64,000 nucleotides of DNA from JAGOBP01 sp046328575 (lineage in GTDB: Bacteria > Chloroflexota > Anaerolineae > Fen-1058): contig JAXLWI010000014.1 in the NCBI GenBank assembly GCA_046328575.1, positions 1 through 64,000 of the forward strand. The letters run 5' to 3'. Shown one piece after another: positions 1 to 8,765 of this stretch (position 1 is its first letter; each line of letters opens with the position of its first letter). Both the position numbers and the translations under genes were made by a program. The notes below the pieces were generated by a model. The model searched no databases, was not told where the DNA came from, and saw nothing but the letters and a program-made list of their open reading frames with translations.

Positions 1-291
1 GAGCCACGCAAAGGCCTCGCGACCATTGCGGACCTTGAAGTAATGCGGAACGGGGAAAGCGCCAGGTGGAACAACTTCGCTTCCGTCGCGCTCGCCAATG
101 ATGGCGGCTGCCCCACGCTCAAGGGCTTGCGGAATGAAGCGATGTCCATCTACGCTGACGCCGGGATAAGCAACGAACAGCGCACCCGGAATCACCTGAC
201 GCGAGTCGGTGGTAATCAGAGTGATATCAGGATCAACGTCGGGCCGCGCGGGCCGATCGGGCAGCGCAGCCAACAACTGGCTGAGTTTCAT
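1..291 (-). CDS. murE: UDP-N-acetylmuramyl-tripeptide synthetase, N-terminal part (cut by window edge)
   Basis: The reverse strand translates without a stop from an ATG at 291 to the first base, 97 codons. The start MKLSQLLAALPD and the segment TTDSRQVIPGALFVAYPG followed by VDGHRFIPQALERGA are typical of the Mur ligase N-terminal domain, which binds the UDP-MurNAc-peptide. MurE adds the third amino acid of the peptidoglycan stem peptide in the cytoplasm. The ATP-binding and C-terminal domains lie outside the window. No Shine-Dalgarno site precedes the ATG; a TACAAT box ends seven bases upstream, so the mRNA may be leaderless. MurF shares this fold, but the TTDSR and DGH..I..A pattern fits MurE better. 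Confidence 0.85.
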   Translation of the reverse strand, partial: MKLSQLLAALPDRPARPDVDPDITLITTDSRQVIPGALFVAYPGVSVDGHRFIPQALERGAAAIIGERDGSEVVPPGAFPVPHYFKVRNGREAFAWL

Positions 292-298
292 AGTGTGA

Positions 299-330
299 AT
301 TGTACATCAGTTTTGGCAGGCAGCTGCCAA
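299..330. promoter_or_regulatory. Promoter and candidate operator between murE and the gene at 420
   Basis: Reading leftward, TACAAT lies at 304-299, seven bases before the murE ATG. Just upstream, an imperfect palindrome at 313-330 has arms TTGGCA and TGCCAA separated by six bases. Its position between two divergent genes would suit an operator, but no regulator is identified and the palindrome could be fortuitous. Confidence 0.35.
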
Positions 331-406
331 TTTCCCAGTGAACCATCAATTTCTCCGCAAACGGCTAACTGGCGAATTGTTCAACCGTCCGCCAACCGGC
401 CGCTTT

Positions 407-412
407 TATAAT
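407..412 (+). promoter_or_regulatory. TATAAT box immediately upstream of the start at 420
   Basis: A perfect TATAAT ends seven bases before the ATG at 420, which places the expected transcription start on or next to the start codon. No good -35 box is seen. This box overlaps the alternative ATG at 411, which is why 420 is preferred as the start. Confidence 0.45.
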
Positions 413-419
413 GCATGTG

Positions 420-839
420 ATGCAGTCATCATTTTTGACCGAATCGCCCGATCCCGCTGTCGCTAATCAGGCCCGGTGCGCCGAACTGAGCCAGATTTTC
501 TCGCTATGCGTCAGCCGGCTGTCGGAGGCGATTGCGCAAACAGGCGGCCGTCCATTGGCGGACGAGTTTGCGCAGCAGATCAATCGGTATGCTGGGCAAC
601 ACGGCTGGAGCGTGTTAACCGGCTTAACGGATCTGGCTGAGTTGAACCAATGCGTCCCGGATGTCGATGCCAGAATGCTGGCATCTGTCTATTCCTCGTA
701 TACTCAGTATGCCGTCGGATTGGCCTGCCAGATTCTGGGCGCACAGCTGTTGAACTTAACTCTGACTGCAATATTAGCGAGTTTATCACCCGAAGCCGCT
801 CAGCTAAATGCTCAGTACCGGCTTATTCGCTCACAATGA
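420..839 (+). CDS. Hypothetical protein of 139 residues
   Basis: I do not recognise this family. The protein is mostly helical, with a moderately hydrophobic stretch near residues 85-120 that is not convincing as a membrane segment. It precedes the membrane protein at 868 by 28 bases on the same strand, so the two are probably co-transcribed. The ATG at 411 would add three residues but lies inside a perfect TATAAT box, so the ATG at 420 is more likely. Codon use is a little less GC-rich than in neighbouring genes. It could be an accessory partner of the membrane protein; nothing in the sequence shows a function. Confidence 0.5.
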   Translation: MQSSFLTESPDPAVANQARCAELSQIFSLCVSRLSEAIAQTGGRPLADEFAQQINRYAGQHGWSVLTGLTDLAELNQCVPDVDARMLASVYSSYTQYAVGLACQILGAQLLNLTLTAILASLSPEAAQLNAQYRLIRSQ

Positions 840-867
840 AGCGTAAGTTCTCAAAAGAGATGCGAGC

Positions 868-1665
868 ATGAAAAGAGCCAGACTAACTCCGATAACGATC
901 ATGATCCTGTTGATGGTATATGGGATCTGGTACATCTGGCAACCCGGCGCCAGCGATCTACTGCTCGTCTTGACTCACTTCGCGTTTGCGATGTTTGCCT
1001 TTCTGGGTGCGGGGCTAGCGTGGCTGGCCAGCCGAATGTTTGAAGCGGGGGTAGTCGCGCGCCGAGTGTGGCTGTTCCTAAGTGCCGGCCTGACAATACT
1101 GACTGGCTCAGAATCGCTATGGCTCATTTTCTATGTCTTACGGCAGCCACTCCCATATCCATCTGTTGTTGATGTGTCGTGGGCCATCGGGTTCATTCCG
1201 ATTCTGGTCGGTCTGGTGCTGCAATATCGCGCGCTGAATGTCCGGCTCAGTAGACGTCGTCAGCAGTCGATCCTGGCAGCTTACCTCGGTGTAGTGCTTG
1301 TCAGTTTGGCGTTATCGCTGGATTTCGTCTTGTCCCAGCCAGGCGATGCAGCCGTCATGCAGCTGCTAGTCGGCGCGTATTACCTGGTCGGCGACCTGGG
1401 AGTGGTCTTTCTTGCGACGATGTCTCTCATGTATCTTGGCCGCGGCTTGGTGGCGCAGCCATGGATCTACGTGGTCCTTGGCATTCTAGCGTTTGCAGTT
1501 GCGGGGTTGGCCTTCTCGTATGGCACATGGACCAACACCTACTTAACAGGTAGCAATGTCCTCAGCGGCGTGGTCGATGTAGCCTATCTGGCAGGGTATG
1601 TACTGATCGCCGCCGGGGGCTACCGTCAGGTCACGCTCCACCTAGACGCTATATCCAAAGCCTGA
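868..1665 (+). CDS. Integral membrane protein, about eight TM segments, sensor-like
   Basis: The 265-residue product is almost entirely hydrophobic helices separated by short basic loops. The loop PYPSVVDVSWAIGFIPIL resembles the P-S-x-x-D-x-x-x-x-x-G-Y/F signature found in multi-helix N-terminal sensor regions of some diguanylate cyclases, but no GGDEF, kinase or other output domain follows before the stop. It may therefore be a stand-alone membrane sensor subunit working with another protein, or simply an unrelated membrane protein. A weak AGAGATGCGAG stretch precedes the ATG. The upstream gene at 420 is its likely operon partner. Confidence 0.6.
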   Translation: MKRARLTPITIMILLMVYGIWYIWQPGASDLLLVLTHFAFAMFAFLGAGLAWLASRMFEAGVVARRVWLFLSAGLTILTGSESLWLIFYVLRQPLPYPSVVDVSWAIGFIPILVGLVLQYRALNVRLSRRRQQSILAAYLGVVLVSLALSLDFVLSQPGDAAVMQLLVGAYYLVGDLGVVFLATMSLMYLGRGLVAQPWIYVVLGILAFAVAGLAFSYGTWTNTYLTGSNVLSGVVDVAYLAGYVLIAAGGYRQVTLHLDAISKA

Positions 1666-1725
1666 CCAGTTTACTTAGAACCCGCGCGCTCCCACACCAA
1701 ATCGTTTTCACTCCGCCAGCCAACC

Positions 1726-2401
1726 CTATTGCGCGCCGTAGACTTCCAGCAGATCAACTTGCGCTTCAGGTGACACCAGCCTCACGTACTGCTGAATATC
1801 TTCCAGATGGTGTTGCACATCTTCGGCCTCGATGCCGGGTGGCGCGTAAACGGCGAACATCACACGGCGCGTGTCGGCCGTAATCGCCGTGCGCTGATCA
1901 GGCCCGTAGAGGATGCTGGAAATAACACCGGCTCGATCGGCCATCAGCATGTCACCAGCTTTTTGTGATTTGAGGTTCGCCGCGCAACACAGTAACTTTC
2001 TTGCCCGCTAGCGACATCCAAGGTGACGGGCAGTTGCAACGTGTCCAGATCGTGCCCGGCGGTGAGCAGCAGATTTTTGATCTCAGCCATGAACATTGCT
2101 TCGACCAAGGCCGCCACCGATGGCAGCGACTTACCTTTCAGCGCAATCGATTCCAACTGAGTTGGACGTGATAAGTCTTCTTAAAGGACTTGTAGTAAGC
2201 GTTGTAAGCTTGAATCGCTGGTAGCGCAGCGATGGCGGCGCGATCTGCTCCGGCGAAACGTGCCCGCAATTGATCTTGCAGCTGCTGCTTGTGCGCTTCC
2301 AATTCGGCCTGTTGTGGCGGATTGGCGACATCGTGCATGACCAGAACACCAGCGTGTGCGGTCGGGTACGCCGCTTTCCAAGCATCAGATACTTTGAACA
2401 T
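1726..2401 (-). pseudogene. B3/4-domain protein (PheRS beta-like), two frameshifts
   Basis: Reading leftward from an ATG at 2401, three consecutive frames together give one B3/4-domain protein of about 225 residues: MFKVSDAWKAAYPTAHAGVL, then after a shift near 2155 ESIALKGKSLPSVAALVEAM, then after a shift near 1955 KAGDMLMADRAGVISSILYG and APPGIEAEDV. The first break reads as the loss of one base between CAACTC and AGTTGGAATCG; the second falls at a run of five A residues. Such proteins share the phenylalanyl-tRNA synthetase beta-chain B3/4 fold and are of uncertain, possibly editing-like function. Because both breaks are single-base events and the rest is well conserved, either recent inactivation or sequencing/assembly error is possible. 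Confidence 0.75.
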
Positions 2402-2503
2402 GATGATCCCGTTTCATCTTCTGGAATGGCGCGATTTTACCAGACTTCAAAGCCGGTCAATCTGTTACAATGCAGGTGAAACTCTACATCCAACGAGGTC
2501 GCC

Positions 2504-4768
2504 ATGTCTCCGGATTCATCATTGCCCTATCGCAATCCACATTTATCGATTGAAGAACGCGTCGCCGATTTGGTGCCGCGCTTAACACTGGAAGAGAAGA
2601 TCGCGCAGATTTCCATCGCCGACTGGAACGACGACATCACCTTTGACACCGGCAATGTCGAGCAAGTGCGGCGGGTCTGGCCGCATGGCCTGGGCGCGAT
2701 GTCACGCGTGGGCCTGCATCGCAGTCCGCGTGAAACCGCCGTGATCTACAACCAGATCCAGCGTTATCAGTGTGAGCATACCCGATTGGGTATTCCCGCT
2801 TTCTCGATCGATGAAGTGCTGCACGGCGTGATGGCGAAGGACAGCACCGTCTTTCCGCAAGCGATTGGTTTGGCGAGCACGTGGAATCCCGATCTGATCC
2901 GCGAGGTATTCACGACCATCGCCGCTGAGACGCGCGCGCGGGGCGGCAATTTCGTGCTGTCGCCCGTGATCGATCTGGGGCGCGATCCACGTTGGGGTCG
3001 CACCGAGGAAACGTACGGCGAAGATCCATGCCTCGTGTCGAAGATCGGCGTGGCGGCGATTCGGGGTCTTCAAGGTGACGGGCGTCCGATGGACGCGGGG
3101 CCGCTCGATCTGCGGCACGTCATCGCTACGGCCAAGCACTTCGGCGCGCACGGCCAGCCGGAAGCGGGCATCAATGCCGCGCCCACCAACTACGCCGAGC
3201 GCGAGTTGCGCGACTACTTTCTCGCGCCGTTCGAGGCCGCGGTGAAAGATGCGCACGTGCAATGCGTCATGGCCGCGTATAACGAGATCAACGGCGTGCC
3301 CGTACACATCAACACGTGGCTGTTGCGCGATGTGCTGCGTGACGAATGGGGCTTCGATGGTTTCATCACGTCCGATGGTTATGCCGTGACCCAACTGCAC
3401 GAGCTGCATCACGTCGTCGCTAATCGCGCCGAAGCGGCGCGCAAGACCTTACTCACCGGCATCGATTTTGAATTGGACAGTTGCTTCAGCACCTTGATCC
3501 AACAGGTGCGTGACGGCGTTATCGCCGAGGCCGCGATCGATCAAGCGGTGGCGCGCGTGCTGCGCGCCAAATTCCTGCTAGGCCTGTTCGAGCAACCCTA
3601 TATCGATGTCGATCAAGCGGAGGTCATCACGAACAGCGCTCAACATCAGGCGGTGGCCTTGAAGGCCGCGCATCAATCGATCGTGTTGTTGAAGAACGAC
3701 GGAGTGTTGCCACTTGATCGAGCTCAACTGCGCTCCATCGCCGTGATCGGTCCCAACGCGGCTGATTTCCATCCCGGCGGATATAGTACCGAATGCGCGC
3801 ACGGGATCAGCGTGTTAGAGGGTGTGCGCCGCAAAGTGGGCAATTCGATCGAGGTGCGGTATGCCGAAGGCTGCCGCATCACCGAGGGCGCGCAGGGCTG
3901 GGAACAATGGTGGAATAACGCTGTCATCGCGGGCGATCCGCTTGAGGACGAAGCTCGCATCGCACACGCCGTTGAGGTGGCACGCGCGTCGGATGTGGCG
4001 TTGCTCGTGGTGGGCGAGAATGAAGGCACGTGCCGCGAAGGCTGGAGCGAGAATCACTTGGGTGATCGCGATAGCCTCGATTTGCCGGGGCGACAAGACG
4101 ATCTGGTGAAAGCCGTCGTCGCCACGGGCACGCCGACGATTGTGCTGCTCATCGGCGGGCGACCCTTGTCCATCAACTGGATCGCTGAACACGTGCCCGC
4201 GATTTTGGAAGGCTGGTATCTGGGGCAAGCGACCGGCCCGGCGGTGGCTGACGTGCTCTTCGGCGACGCGAATCCCGGCGGCAAATTGCCGATTACGTTT
4301 CCGCGCTCGGCGGGGCAGATTCCGGTCTATTACTATCACAAGCCGTCGGCGCGGCGCGGCTACTTGTTTGCAGATCGGTCGCCGTTGTTTGCGTTTGGGC
4401 ACGGCCTTAGCTACACCACGTTTGCCTATAGTGATCTGCGCGTGACCACGCCGATTACCCGCGCGGAAACCGCCACCGTCAGCGTGCGTATCACGAACAC
4501 AGGTCAACGCGCGGGCGATGAAGTGGTGCAACTCTATGTGCATGATCAACTCGCCTCGGTGACACGGCCTGTGAAGCAGTTGATCGATTTTCGGCGCATC
4601 ACGCTCGAACCGGGCGAATCACGCCGCGTGGAGTTTGTCATCAAACCCGATCAGCTGTCGCTGCTGAACGCACAAATGCAGCGCGTGGTCGAGCCGGGCT
4701 GGTTCGATCTGATGGTGGGCACAAGTTCAGATCGAGTGGAGACGGTGGTGCTGGAAGTCAAAGCCTGA
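2504..4768 (+). CDS. Glycoside hydrolase family 3 beta-glycosidase
   Basis: The 754-residue protein has the three-part GH3 layout: an N-terminal TIM barrel to about residue 330, an alpha/beta sandwich to about 610, and a C-terminal fibronectin-III-like domain. The motif GFDGFITSDG places the catalytic nucleophile at Asp291, and the substrate-binding KHF motif is at 211-213. GH3 enzymes release terminal beta-linked sugars such as glucose or xylose from oligosaccharides; the exact substrate cannot be read. There is no signal peptide, so it probably acts in the cytoplasm on imported sugars. ATG at 2504 is preceded by AACGAGGTCGCC, a modest ribosome site. It stands alone and is followed by a strong terminator. 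Confidence 0.93.
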   Translation: MSPDSSLPYRNPHLSIEERVADLVPRLTLEEKIAQISIADWNDDITFDTGNVEQVRRVWPHGLGAMSRVGLHRSPRETAVIYNQIQRYQCEHTRLGIPAFSIDEVLHGVMAKDSTVFPQAIGLASTWNPDLIREVFTTIAAETRARGGNFVLSPVIDLGRDPRWGRTEETYGEDPCLVSKIGVAAIRGLQGDGRPMDAGPLDLRHVIATAKHFGAHGQPEAGINAAPTNYAERELRDYFLAPFEAAVKDAHVQCVMAAYNEINGVPVHINTWLLRDVLRDEWGFDGFITSDGYAVTQLHELHHVVANRAEAARKTLLTGIDFELDSCFSTLIQQVRDGVIAEAAIDQAVARVLRAKFLLGLFEQPYIDVDQAEVITNSAQHQAVALKAAHQSIVLLKNDGVLPLDRAQLRSIAVIGPNAADFHPGGYSTECAHGISVLEGVRRKVGNSIEVRYAEGCRITEGAQGWEQWWNNAVIAGDPLEDEARIAHAVEVARASDVALLVVGENEGTCREGWSENHLGDRDSLDLPGRQDDLVKAVVATGTPTIVLLIGGRPLSINWIAEHVPAILEGWYLGQATGPAVADVLFGDANPGGKLPITFPRSAGQIPVYYYHKPSARRGYLFADRSPLFAFGHGLSYTTFAYSDLRVTTPITRAETATVSVRITNTGQRAGDEVVQLYVHDQLASVTRPVKQLIDFRRITLEPGESRRVEFVIKPDQLSLLNAQMQRVVEPGWFDLMVGTSSDRVETVVLEVKA

Positions 4769-4779
4769 GGAATGAATCA

Positions 4780-4803
4780 GGGGCGATCCGATGGGATCGC
4801 CCC
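4780..4803 (+). terminator. Intrinsic-type hairpin after the GH3 gene
   Basis: Ten perfect base pairs (GGGGCGATCC with GGATCGCCCC) close a four-base loop, starting 12 bases after the stop codon. Only a short T-poor tail follows, so it may act as a terminator or mRNA-stabilising hairpin. Confidence 0.7.
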
Positions 4804-4859
4804 TGTTCGTCTATTCAGATGTTGTTGCCTGTAAGCCGACAGATCCCCTATCGACGTGA

Positions 4860-5051
4860 TCACGGAAGCATGAGAGTCGTTGCGCCGGTCGCGGCGGCCG
4901 AACTGGCGATCAGCGCGAACGCCAGCACACCTAACACGGCCACGAGTTTCAACCAACGCGCCAAAGTCTGCGCTAGCGAACCATAATCCTTCGATTGGTT
5001 AGCCTTATGGCGTCGTTCGGCGTCCATCATAAACCGGATTTCTGGGGTCAT
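4860..5051 (-). CDS. Small single-pass membrane protein (63 residues)
   Basis: No family is recognised. The first 30 residues are polar (MTPEIRFMMDAERRHKANQS), and residues 32-58 form one hydrophobic helix. The start is well supported by an AGGAGG site seven bases before the ATG at 5051. The cytoplasmic N-terminus with a C-terminal anchor suggests a small membrane-associated accessory protein. It stands alone: its upstream side is a 335-base intergenic region and the LuxR-type gene is terminated before it. Confidence 0.6.
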   Translation of the reverse strand: MTPEIRFMMDAERRHKANQSKDYGSLAQTLARWLKLVAVLGVLAFALIASSAAATGATTLMLP

Positions 5052-5386
5052 TGCTTGTCCTCCTGCTTAATAACGTGTCAGCGTTGATGTTATTAAACTC
5101 CAAACGCGGCGCGGACACATCGGGGGAAACACTCAAATTGGGTGGAGGGTAGTACTCAGTTTTTGCGGGTGTCACTACCTAGATAATGTGGTCAGCATCA
5201 TTGCGTGTCATTCCGAGCGAGGAATGGCACGCCCATTGCTCTAAGCCCGCGTCCTCGCGGGCGCTCACGCTCACCGTGCCGTCTCGGCGCAGATCGTGTC
5301 CGCCGTCCCCGGTGGACTGAGCCATCACGCAACAAAAACGGGCGCACGCTGTGCGCCCGTTCGCGAATTCTGCCCGTCACCGTACA
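5052..5386. other. Intergenic region with two hairpins and no gene
   Basis: No coding pattern is visible. It contains a 12-bp imperfect hairpin at 5203-5232 built on CATTCC and GGAATG arms, of a kind seen as dispersed intergenic palindromes in many bacteria, a short GCCCGCG/CGCGGGC hairpin near 5247-5266, and the terminator of the leftward LuxR-type gene at 5331-5360. Confidence 0.6.
5331..5360 (-). terminator. Rho-independent terminator of the LuxR-type regulator gene
   Basis: On the reverse strand ACGGGCGCAC and GTGCGCCCGT pair over ten bases around a three-base loop and are followed by a TTTTTGTT tract. It lies 27 bases beyond the stop codon of the leftward gene. Confidence 0.85.
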
Positions 5387-8002
5387 TCAACGCCCGTTGC
5401 TTTCAAGCAGTCCCTTCTCCACCACCCACGCCGCGATCTGCGTGCGTGAGTTGAACTCCAACTTCGCGAGGATGTTGCCCACGTGATTCTCGATCGTGCG
5501 CTCGCTCAGCACCAGCTCCGCCGCGATGTCGCGATTCGACTTGCCTTGCGCCACCAACGCCGCGATCTGACGCTCGCGCCGGGTCAGGCCGCCCCAATCG
5601 GGCTGCGCCTCTGAATGCGGCGAGAACTGGAGCGTAGCGCTGGGCGCAACAGGCGCAGACATATCCAGCGTAAAGGCAAAGTCAATCGCCTGTTCCCACG
5701 TCAGCGCGCGACCCGCCGCCCACGCCTGAGCGTAGGCAGTCTCGTCGAGTTGGGCTTTCGCCGCCGCAGCGGCCTGCCGATACTGTTCCAGATCGGCCGG
5801 GCCGAGATCAGTGCCGATCGCGTCCAGCAGCGCTTCAGCCGCGCCGAATAATTTGACAGCGACTTCGAACTGTCCCAAACAAGTTGCGATTGCACCTAGA
5901 CCCGCCAAATTCTCGGCGGTGCCCTGTCGATACCGGAAGCGCTTGTTGGACGTCAACGCTTCGCGATAATAAGTTACGGCCTGTTCGTAATGGCCTTGAT
6001 AACACGCCGTGATGCCCAACAGATCGAGCGGCCAATGGATGCTTTCGGTGTAGCCCAATTCACGGAAGAGACGCGCGCTTTCTTCACACCACGCGGTGGC
6101 GTGTTCGAGGTCGCCCTGATGCAGCGCCACCTGCCCCAGATTCGCCAGCGTGTACGGCAGACCCGATCGATTCTTCAGCGCGCGAAACAAGTCGAGGCTT
6201 TCTTCGAGCAGCGGCCGCGCGCGATCGTAATCGCCCTGAAATTCGTAGACTTGCGCGACATCGGGCAGCAACCACGCCACGCTGTTGACATCGCCCTCGG
6301 CCCGCGCCAGGTCCAACGCCTCGTGATACAGCACGCCCGCGCGTGCATAATCTTTTTGCCGCAAAGCTGCATCGCCGCCAGCATTGAGCGACCAGATTAA
6401 ATTAGCGGTATCGTTCGCTGTGCGGAACAGCGCAGAACTTTCCTCGGCCAGTCGCGCGCAGCGCGCGTAATCTTCTTGACTGTTGGCGACCAGCGCCAGG
6501 TTATACAGCGCCGATCCGATCCCATCATCGTCGTGCATGTCACGCGCGATGGCCAGCGCTTCTTCGGACAACGCCGTGGCCCGCGCTTGCTCGTGCTTCC
6601 AGATCGCCAGGAAGCCCGCACCGCACAACACCCGGGCGCGATAGATCCGGGCCGCATCCGATGGCGCGGAATTTTTCTTCAGCATCCGATCGAGCCACAC
6701 ATCCGCCTCGTGCCGATGATCGCGCAGGAACCAGAACCAGTTCGCAGCCGCCGTTAAGCGCAGGCCGATCTCGGCGCGTCGATTCGCGTCCGGGCCGTCT
6801 TCCAACGACCATTCCATCGCCGCGCGCAAGTTGGCGAAGTCCGTCTCCGGCCGATTGAACCACGCGACCTGATCGGGTCCGTGTAACTTCGCCTCGGTTT
6901 CTTCGGCGATTAAGCAGAAATGGTACAAGTGCCGATCGCGCCTGAGGGCGAATTCGCCGGAATCGCGCAGCTTCTCATGCGCGTACTGGCGAATGGTTTC
7001 CAACATCCGATAGCGCGCCAACCCCGACCGATCTTCCACCAACACCAGTGATTTGTTGACGAGCAGCGTCAGCAGATCAAGCACCTCAGTGGCGCGCAGG
7101 CTTGCGCCGTCTTCATCCGCGCAAACGGCTTCCGCCGCTTCGATGCTCCAACCGCCCGCAAAAACGGCGAGCCGTCGAAACAAAGTTTGCTCTTTGGCCG
7201 ACAGCAACTCGTAACTCCAATCGACCACGCCCCGCAAAGTCTGATGTCGCGGCGCGGCGGTGCGACTGCCCGTCGTGAGCAAATCGAAGCGGTTGTGCGA
7301 AGCCAGGCGGGTGGCGATCTGTTCCGCCGTCAACGTCGGGATGCGTGCGGCCGCTAACTCGATCGCCAGCGGCAGCCCATCGAGTTGTTGGCAGATCTCC
7401 GCAATCGCCCGGGCATTCTGATCGGTCAAGGTGAAATGCGGCTGCACGGCCATCGCGCGATCCATAAACAGGCGCACGGCATCCGACTGCCACATCTCGT
7501 CCAGCGAAGGCGGCGTATCGCACTCAGGCAAGGCGAAGGGCTGCACCGGAAAGATAAACTCGCCCGCGATGGTCAAGGCTTCGCGGCTGGTCGCAAGGAT
7601 GACAAGCTGCGGGCAGGCGCGCAGCAACGCCTCGGCCGTTTGCGCGCTCGGCTCGATGACGTGCTCGCAGTTGTCGAGGATCAACAGCAGCTGTTTGTCG
7701 CCGAAGAAATCGATCAGCGTTTCGATGGGCGAGCAGCAGACTTGCTCGACGACATCGAGCACTGCCGCGATCGTTTGCGGAACCAACGCCGGGTCCGTCA
7801 CTGCCGCCAGTTCAACCAACCACACGCCATCGGGATAATGATCCATCAAAGTGGCCGCAACTTGCAAAGCGAGGCGCGTTTTGCCGTAGCCACCCATGCC
7901 CGTCAACGTCACCAGGCGCGCAGTCGTAAGCAGGCGTTGGACTTCCGCCAACTCGCGCTCGCGGCCGATGAAACTACTGATTTGATGCGGCAGATTGTGC
8001 AT
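5387..8002 (-). CDS. Large ATP-binding LuxR-family transcriptional regulator
   Basis: The 871-residue protein begins with an NB-ARC/STAND-type ATPase: the P-loop GMGGYGKT is at residues 35-42 and a Walker B-like LLLILDNCEH follows near 110. The middle, about 400-760, is built of TPR-like repeats with recurrent A-x-Y-x-x-A and L-G-x-x-A patterns. The C-terminus, LTRRERQIAALVAQGKSNRD with an ERTIENHVGNILAKL recognition helix, is a LuxR DNA-binding domain. Such proteins bind ATP and an inducer through the TPR region, then activate transcription. No receiver domain is present. The target is unknown; neighbours give little hint. Confidence 0.9.
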   Translation of the reverse strand: MHNLPHQISSFIGRERELAEVQRLLTTARLVTLTGMGGYGKTRLALQVAATLMDHYPDGVWLVELAAVTDPALVPQTIAAVLDVVEQVCCSPIETLIDFFGDKQLLLILDNCEHVIEPSAQTAEALLRACPQLVILATSREALTIAGEFIFPVQPFALPECDTPPSLDEMWQSDAVRLFMDRAMAVQPHFTLTDQNARAIAEICQQLDGLPLAIELAAARIPTLTAEQIATRLASHNRFDLLTTGSRTAAPRHQTLRGVVDWSYELLSAKEQTLFRRLAVFAGGWSIEAAEAVCADEDGASLRATEVLDLLTLLVNKSLVLVEDRSGLARYRMLETIRQYAHEKLRDSGEFALRRDRHLYHFCLIAEETEAKLHGPDQVAWFNRPETDFANLRAAMEWSLEDGPDANRRAEIGLRLTAAANWFWFLRDHRHEADVWLDRMLKKNSAPSDAARIYRARVLCGAGFLAIWKHEQARATALSEEALAIARDMHDDDGIGSALYNLALVANSQEDYARCARLAEESSALFRTANDTANLIWSLNAGGDAALRQKDYARAGVLYHEALDLARAEGDVNSVAWLLPDVAQVYEFQGDYDRARPLLEESLDLFRALKNRSGLPYTLANLGQVALHQGDLEHATAWCEESARLFRELGYTESIHWPLDLLGITACYQGHYEQAVTYYREALTSNKRFRYRQGTAENLAGLGAIATCLGQFEVAVKLFGAAEALLDAIGTDLGPADLEQYRQAAAAAKAQLDETAYAQAWAAGRALTWEQAIDFAFTLDMSAPVAPSATLQFSPHSEAQPDWGGLTRRERQIAALVAQGKSNRDIAAELVLSERTIENHVGNILAKLEFNSRTQIAAWVVEKGLLESNGR

Positions 8003-8102
8003 GGGTATCTGGTTCTGGTGATCGCTTACGGTTCTGCCGGGGAAAAGATCAGGCTATCCTCATGGGGCAGCGTGTTGCTCGGCGAGTCAAATGCTCTGGA
8101 AA

Positions 8103-8108
8103 ATTATA
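8103..8108 (-). promoter_or_regulatory. Extended -10 promoter upstream of the LuxR-type regulator
   Basis: On the reverse strand TGCTATAAT combines a TGn extension with a perfect -10 box, about 100 bases before the ATG at 8002. No clear -35 box is visible, as expected for extended -10 promoters. Confidence 0.4.
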
Positions 8109-8189
8109 GCATACGTGATCGCGTCATGATCAAGCCAATTGCCGATCAGCGCAGGTAGTTCCATGTCCCACTTGCCACGCATCGCCACG

Positions 8190-8223
8190 GCATCGGGCTA
8201 CCGTAGTTCCGGTAGCCCGATGC
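8190..8223. terminator. Perfect 14-bp hairpin after the deazaflavin reductase gene
   Basis: GCATCGGGCTACCG pairs with its complement around a six-base loop just past the stop of the leftward gene at 8239. Neither side has a long T tract, so its strength as a terminator is uncertain. Confidence 0.6.
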
Positions 8224-8238
8224 CAGACTTTCTGCGCT

Positions 8239-8655
8239 TTACTTGAGCCGCGTCAAGATGATGACGGGAATGCGCCGGGTGGTCTTGCGTTCATACTCCG
8301 CAAAAGTAGGCCGCTCGGCGGCCATCTGGTTGTACATGCGCGTCCGCTCGGGTTCGGTGGCGACGGTGGCTTGAGCCTTAAAGGTCTCGGTGCCGTATTC
8401 CACTGTGACCAACGGATTCGCCACCACGTTGTAATACCAATCGGGGTTGACGGGTGCGCCGCCTTTAGAAGCGATGATGACGTAGCGCTCACCGTCTTTC
8501 AGGCACGCCACGGGATTGATGCGCAGCTGTCCACTCTTGGCGCCCACCGTGTGGAGCAAGGCCAACGGTTGACCGGCAAATCGACCGCCGACCCGGCCAC
8601 CATTCGCCCGGAATTCCTCGATGATCATCTGATTCCAATCTTTCGGACTGCCCAC
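8239..8655 (-). CDS. Nitroreductase/deazaflavin (F420)-dependent oxidoreductase family protein
   Basis: The 138-residue product matches the small split-barrel DUF385/Ddn family: the central motif LLHTVGAKSGQLRINPVACL, then ERYVIIASKGGAPVNPDWYY and the N-P-x-V/VTVEYG strand are characteristic. Members use reduced coenzyme F420 to reduce quinones or nitro compounds. The start is a GTG at 8655 preceded by CAGGAGATT. Another F420-type protein is encoded at 58309, making F420 use by this organism plausible, though no F420 synthesis gene is in view. Length is normal for the family. Confidence 0.85.
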   Translation of the reverse strand: MGSPKDWNQMIIEEFRANGGRVGGRFAGQPLALLHTVGAKSGQLRINPVACLKDGERYVIIASKGGAPVNPDWYYNVVANPLVTVEYGTETFKAQATVATEPERTRMYNQMAAERPTFAEYERKTTRRIPVIILTRLK

Positions 8656-8765
8656 GTGAATCTCCTGTTCAGATATAAAGAATCGTTACTCCATAAGTAT
8701 AGCCTGTAATAGCCGTCCGATCATCTCTAGGCCGCGCCGTCACCGCCCCGCCGCTGACTGGATGG

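Noticed and set aside
3815..4549. Long antisense frame inside the GH3 gene
   Set aside because: It follows GC-rich codon bias of the sense gene; no conserved motif is present.
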